Shown: one piece after another, positions 62,326 through 64,000 of the stretch
How the letters are laid out: each line of letters starts with the position of its first letter
Numbering within the stretch: the stretch's first letter is position 1
NCBI RefSeq assembly: GCF_000313135.1
Contig: NW_004457712.1
Coordinates: 89,675-153,674 of the forward strand
From: Acanthamoeba castellanii str. Neff
Lineage: Eukaryota; Discosea; Longamoebia; Acanthamoebidae
DNA length: 64,000 nt
Reading direction: 5' to 3'
The notes under the pieces: model-generated
The model's input: only the letters and a program-made list of their open reading frames with translations
The model's database searches: none
Told to the model about the DNA's origin: nothing
Position numbers and translations under genes: made by a program

Positions 62326-63501
62326 ATGGACTTCAAGCTCGACGGAAAGCTGGTGCGGCTTCTTTTGGGTTCAACAAACGGTGAACTAATGCGGACGGGG
62401 GGGGGGTTTGCAGGTGCTTGTAACAGGCTCCACACTGGGCATTGGCAAAGCGCTTGCGGCGAAGTTTGTGGAGCTGGGCGCGCACGTCATCATCAACGGC
62501 AGGTCCGAAGCCAACGTCACCAAAGCCATTCAAGGTACCCGGCCACCACGAGTTTTCCCATTTATTGCGGCGCTGCATTTATTTGTCTGATTACTGTTGG
62601 CAGAGCTGTCCGGCCTGAGCGAAACGGCGACGCTCTACCCGGCCGTGTGCGACTTCAGTTCGAAGGAGGGAGTGGACCACCTTCTCAAGGTTCTGGACGA
62701 GGAGATCAAGGCCCCGCTGGATGTGGTCGTCAACAACCTTGGTATCTTTGAGTCCAAGAAGTTCGAGGACATCACTGACGACGAGTGGTTCAACTACTTC
62801 AACGTCAACGTAAGCACCACCTCCCCACTTCAGATTGTCAATAACAAGGCGCACATGGCGAGTGGGCGATGCTAATAGATCAACGCTCGCTTCTTGTTTG
62901 GTCATCAGGTCATGTCTGGCGTGCGGCTGAGCCGTGCGCTTCTACCGCGCATGCTGGAGCGCAACTCGGGGAACATCGTGTTTGTGGCATCCGAGGCCGC
63001 CATCGCGGTAAAGCCGTTCATGATCCACTACAGCATGACCAAGACCGCCCAGCTCGCCGTCTCCCGGTACTCCACACGCTCTCGAGGCCATCACGCTTCT
63101 CTTCACATTTGTGGCTGATCCATCGCGGTTTGCCAACACAGCGGCCTTGCCGAGCTCACCAAGGGCACCAACGTACGCGTCAACACCGTGCTCCCCGGAC
63201 CTACTTGGACCGAAGGCGTTGCCACCTACGTCGAGGGAATGGCTGCTCAGCAAGGTACCCAAACAATAAGACCCCCCATCGACGCGGCCCTGACGTCGAC
63301 ACACACACCCACACAGGCCTGACGCCGGAAGAGATGAGAGCCAACTACATCAAGGAAGTGGAGCCCACCTCGCTGCTCCAACGCTTCATCGAGCCGGAGG
63401 AGATCGCCAACGTCGTCGCCTTTGTCGCTTCCGAGGCGTCGGGCTGCATCAACGGCTCCTCCGTCAGAGCGGAAGGTGGCATCCTGCGCAGCATCGTCTG
63501 A
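62326..63501 (+). CDS. Short-chain dehydrogenase/reductase
   Basis: Exons 62326-62352, 62414-62534, 62604-62809, 62909-63066, 63142-63254 and 63317-63501 give 269 residues. The start [24 protein letters not shown] has the SDR cofactor loop TGSTLGIG. Later VVNNLGIF replaces the usual NNAG. The catalytic Ser, Tyr and Lys fit in [11 protein letters not shown] ... HYSMTKTA. The C-terminal part has [18 protein letters not shown] and the typical end [17 protein letters not shown]. SDRs are NAD(P)-dependent oxidoreductases; substrate cannot be told here. Residue GRSE after the second strand suggests NADP preference. Confidence 0.88.
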
Positions 63502-63724
63502 GAAAACTTGTACACCACCTTCACTGGACGCTATGCCGTGCTGGCTGCTGCTCCTGCAGCGATATCAGCTACAAAACGACACACACACCACCACGTACCA
63601 TCTCCTTGGTACTCGCTGATTGGTCCATTTAAAGTAACTCCAGCCATCAAAATTAATGCAACCACGGTGGCTTGTGTGGCGACAAGACAACAAGAGCACA
63701 AGTAGAAGGAGAAGAAGAAGGACG

Positions 63725-64000
63725 ATGGCTGCGTGGGAGGAGCGGTTGAATCAGCTGGAACGCAACTTCCTGGCCGAAGTGGAGCGCCTTAAGGACGACA
63801 TACTGGGGCAATTGAAGGTGGATGACGAGAAGTACTATACCAACATCGACAACGAGGTCAACACATCTTTCACTTCTCCGTCGCCTTCATCGGCGTACGC
63901 TTCGCCTTCGACGTCGCCCTCTGGCTCGTTCCGTGGAGTTGTAAAAAACGGCCGGGAAGGGCAGCACGAAGTTCCGAATGGCGCAGCCGATGGAGATGCC
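63725..64000 (+). CDS. Coiled-coil-like protein, 5' end (partial)
   Basis: ATG 63725 opens MAAWEERLNQLERNFLAEVERLKDDILGQLKVDDEKYYTNIDNEV, an amphipathic heptad-like helix, then a Ser/Pro/Thr-rich stretch. The frame is open to the end of the window, with no intron yet. Family not recognised; it could be any coiled-coil cytoskeletal or trafficking protein. Confidence 0.5.
   Translation, partial: MAAWEERLNQLERNFLAEVERLKDDILGQLKVDDEKYYTNIDNEVNTSFTSPSPSSAYASPSTSPSGSFRGVVKNGREGQHEVPNGAADGDA

Overview
The window is GC-rich nuclear DNA of a free-living amoebozoan, most likely Acanthamoeba. The signs are dense protein-coding genes on both strands, many short introns (roughly 50-130 bases), RFX, F-box, DEP, RasGEF and SMYD families, and large hybrid sensor histidine kinases with membrane-spanning N-termini. 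Exon models below were built by hand from reading frame, GT/GC-AG boundaries and remembered family motifs; no search was run. Several 5' splice sites read GTAC(G/C) rather than the textbook GTAAGT. One N (23672) and three apparent single-base frame breaks suggest a draft assembly.

Layout. 1-395: 3' end of a transketolase gene (+). 581-4175: two tandem RFX-type winged-helix proteins (-). 4722-7906: RNF10-like RING E3 ligase (-). 8450-18212: a 28-exon HEATR1/UTP10 gene for ribosome biogenesis (+). 18651-21747: STE20-like kinase (+), followed at about 22262-23866 by exons for a double DEP-domain protein that may belong to the same gene. 24025-33741: three minus-strand genes, hybrid histidine kinase 1, an F-box protein and hybrid histidine kinase 2. 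34243-35387: PH-domain protein (+). 35543-37786: leucine-rich repeat protein (-). 38093-38281: 62-residue membrane protein (-). 38604-41600: secreted alpha/beta hydrolase resembling conditioned-medium-factor proteins (-). 41901-42815: small Gly-rich membrane-type protein (-). 42915-44974: SMYD-type MYND/SET protein (-). 45273-47723: RasGEF (+). 48152-51273: secreted tandem trypsin/V8-like protein apparently lacking the catalytic His (+). 51580-52910: SMUG1-type uracil-DNA glycosylase (+). 53055-54999: UBA3, catalytic subunit of the NEDD8 E1 (+). 55171-56600: TMEM164 homologue (-). 56748-57465: cysteine dioxygenase (-). 57919-60163: uncharacterised helical protein (+). 60388-61704: glycine-zipper protein (-). 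62326-63501: short-chain dehydrogenase (+). 63725 to the end: start of a coiled-coil-like protein (+).

Most of the genes are functionally unrelated, as is usual for eukaryotic gene order. The clear local themes are duplication (RFX pair; histidine kinase pair flanking an F-box gene; tandem domains in the secreted protease-like protein) and ubiquitin-type chemistry (RNF10-like RING, F-box, UBA3). No tRNA, rRNA, transposon or CRISPR array was recognised. The most notable points are the protease-like protein without its catalytic His, the receiver-domain break in histidine kinase 2 beside a nearly identical stretch shared with kinase 1, C-runs just inside many 5' splice sites, and two GC-AG introns.
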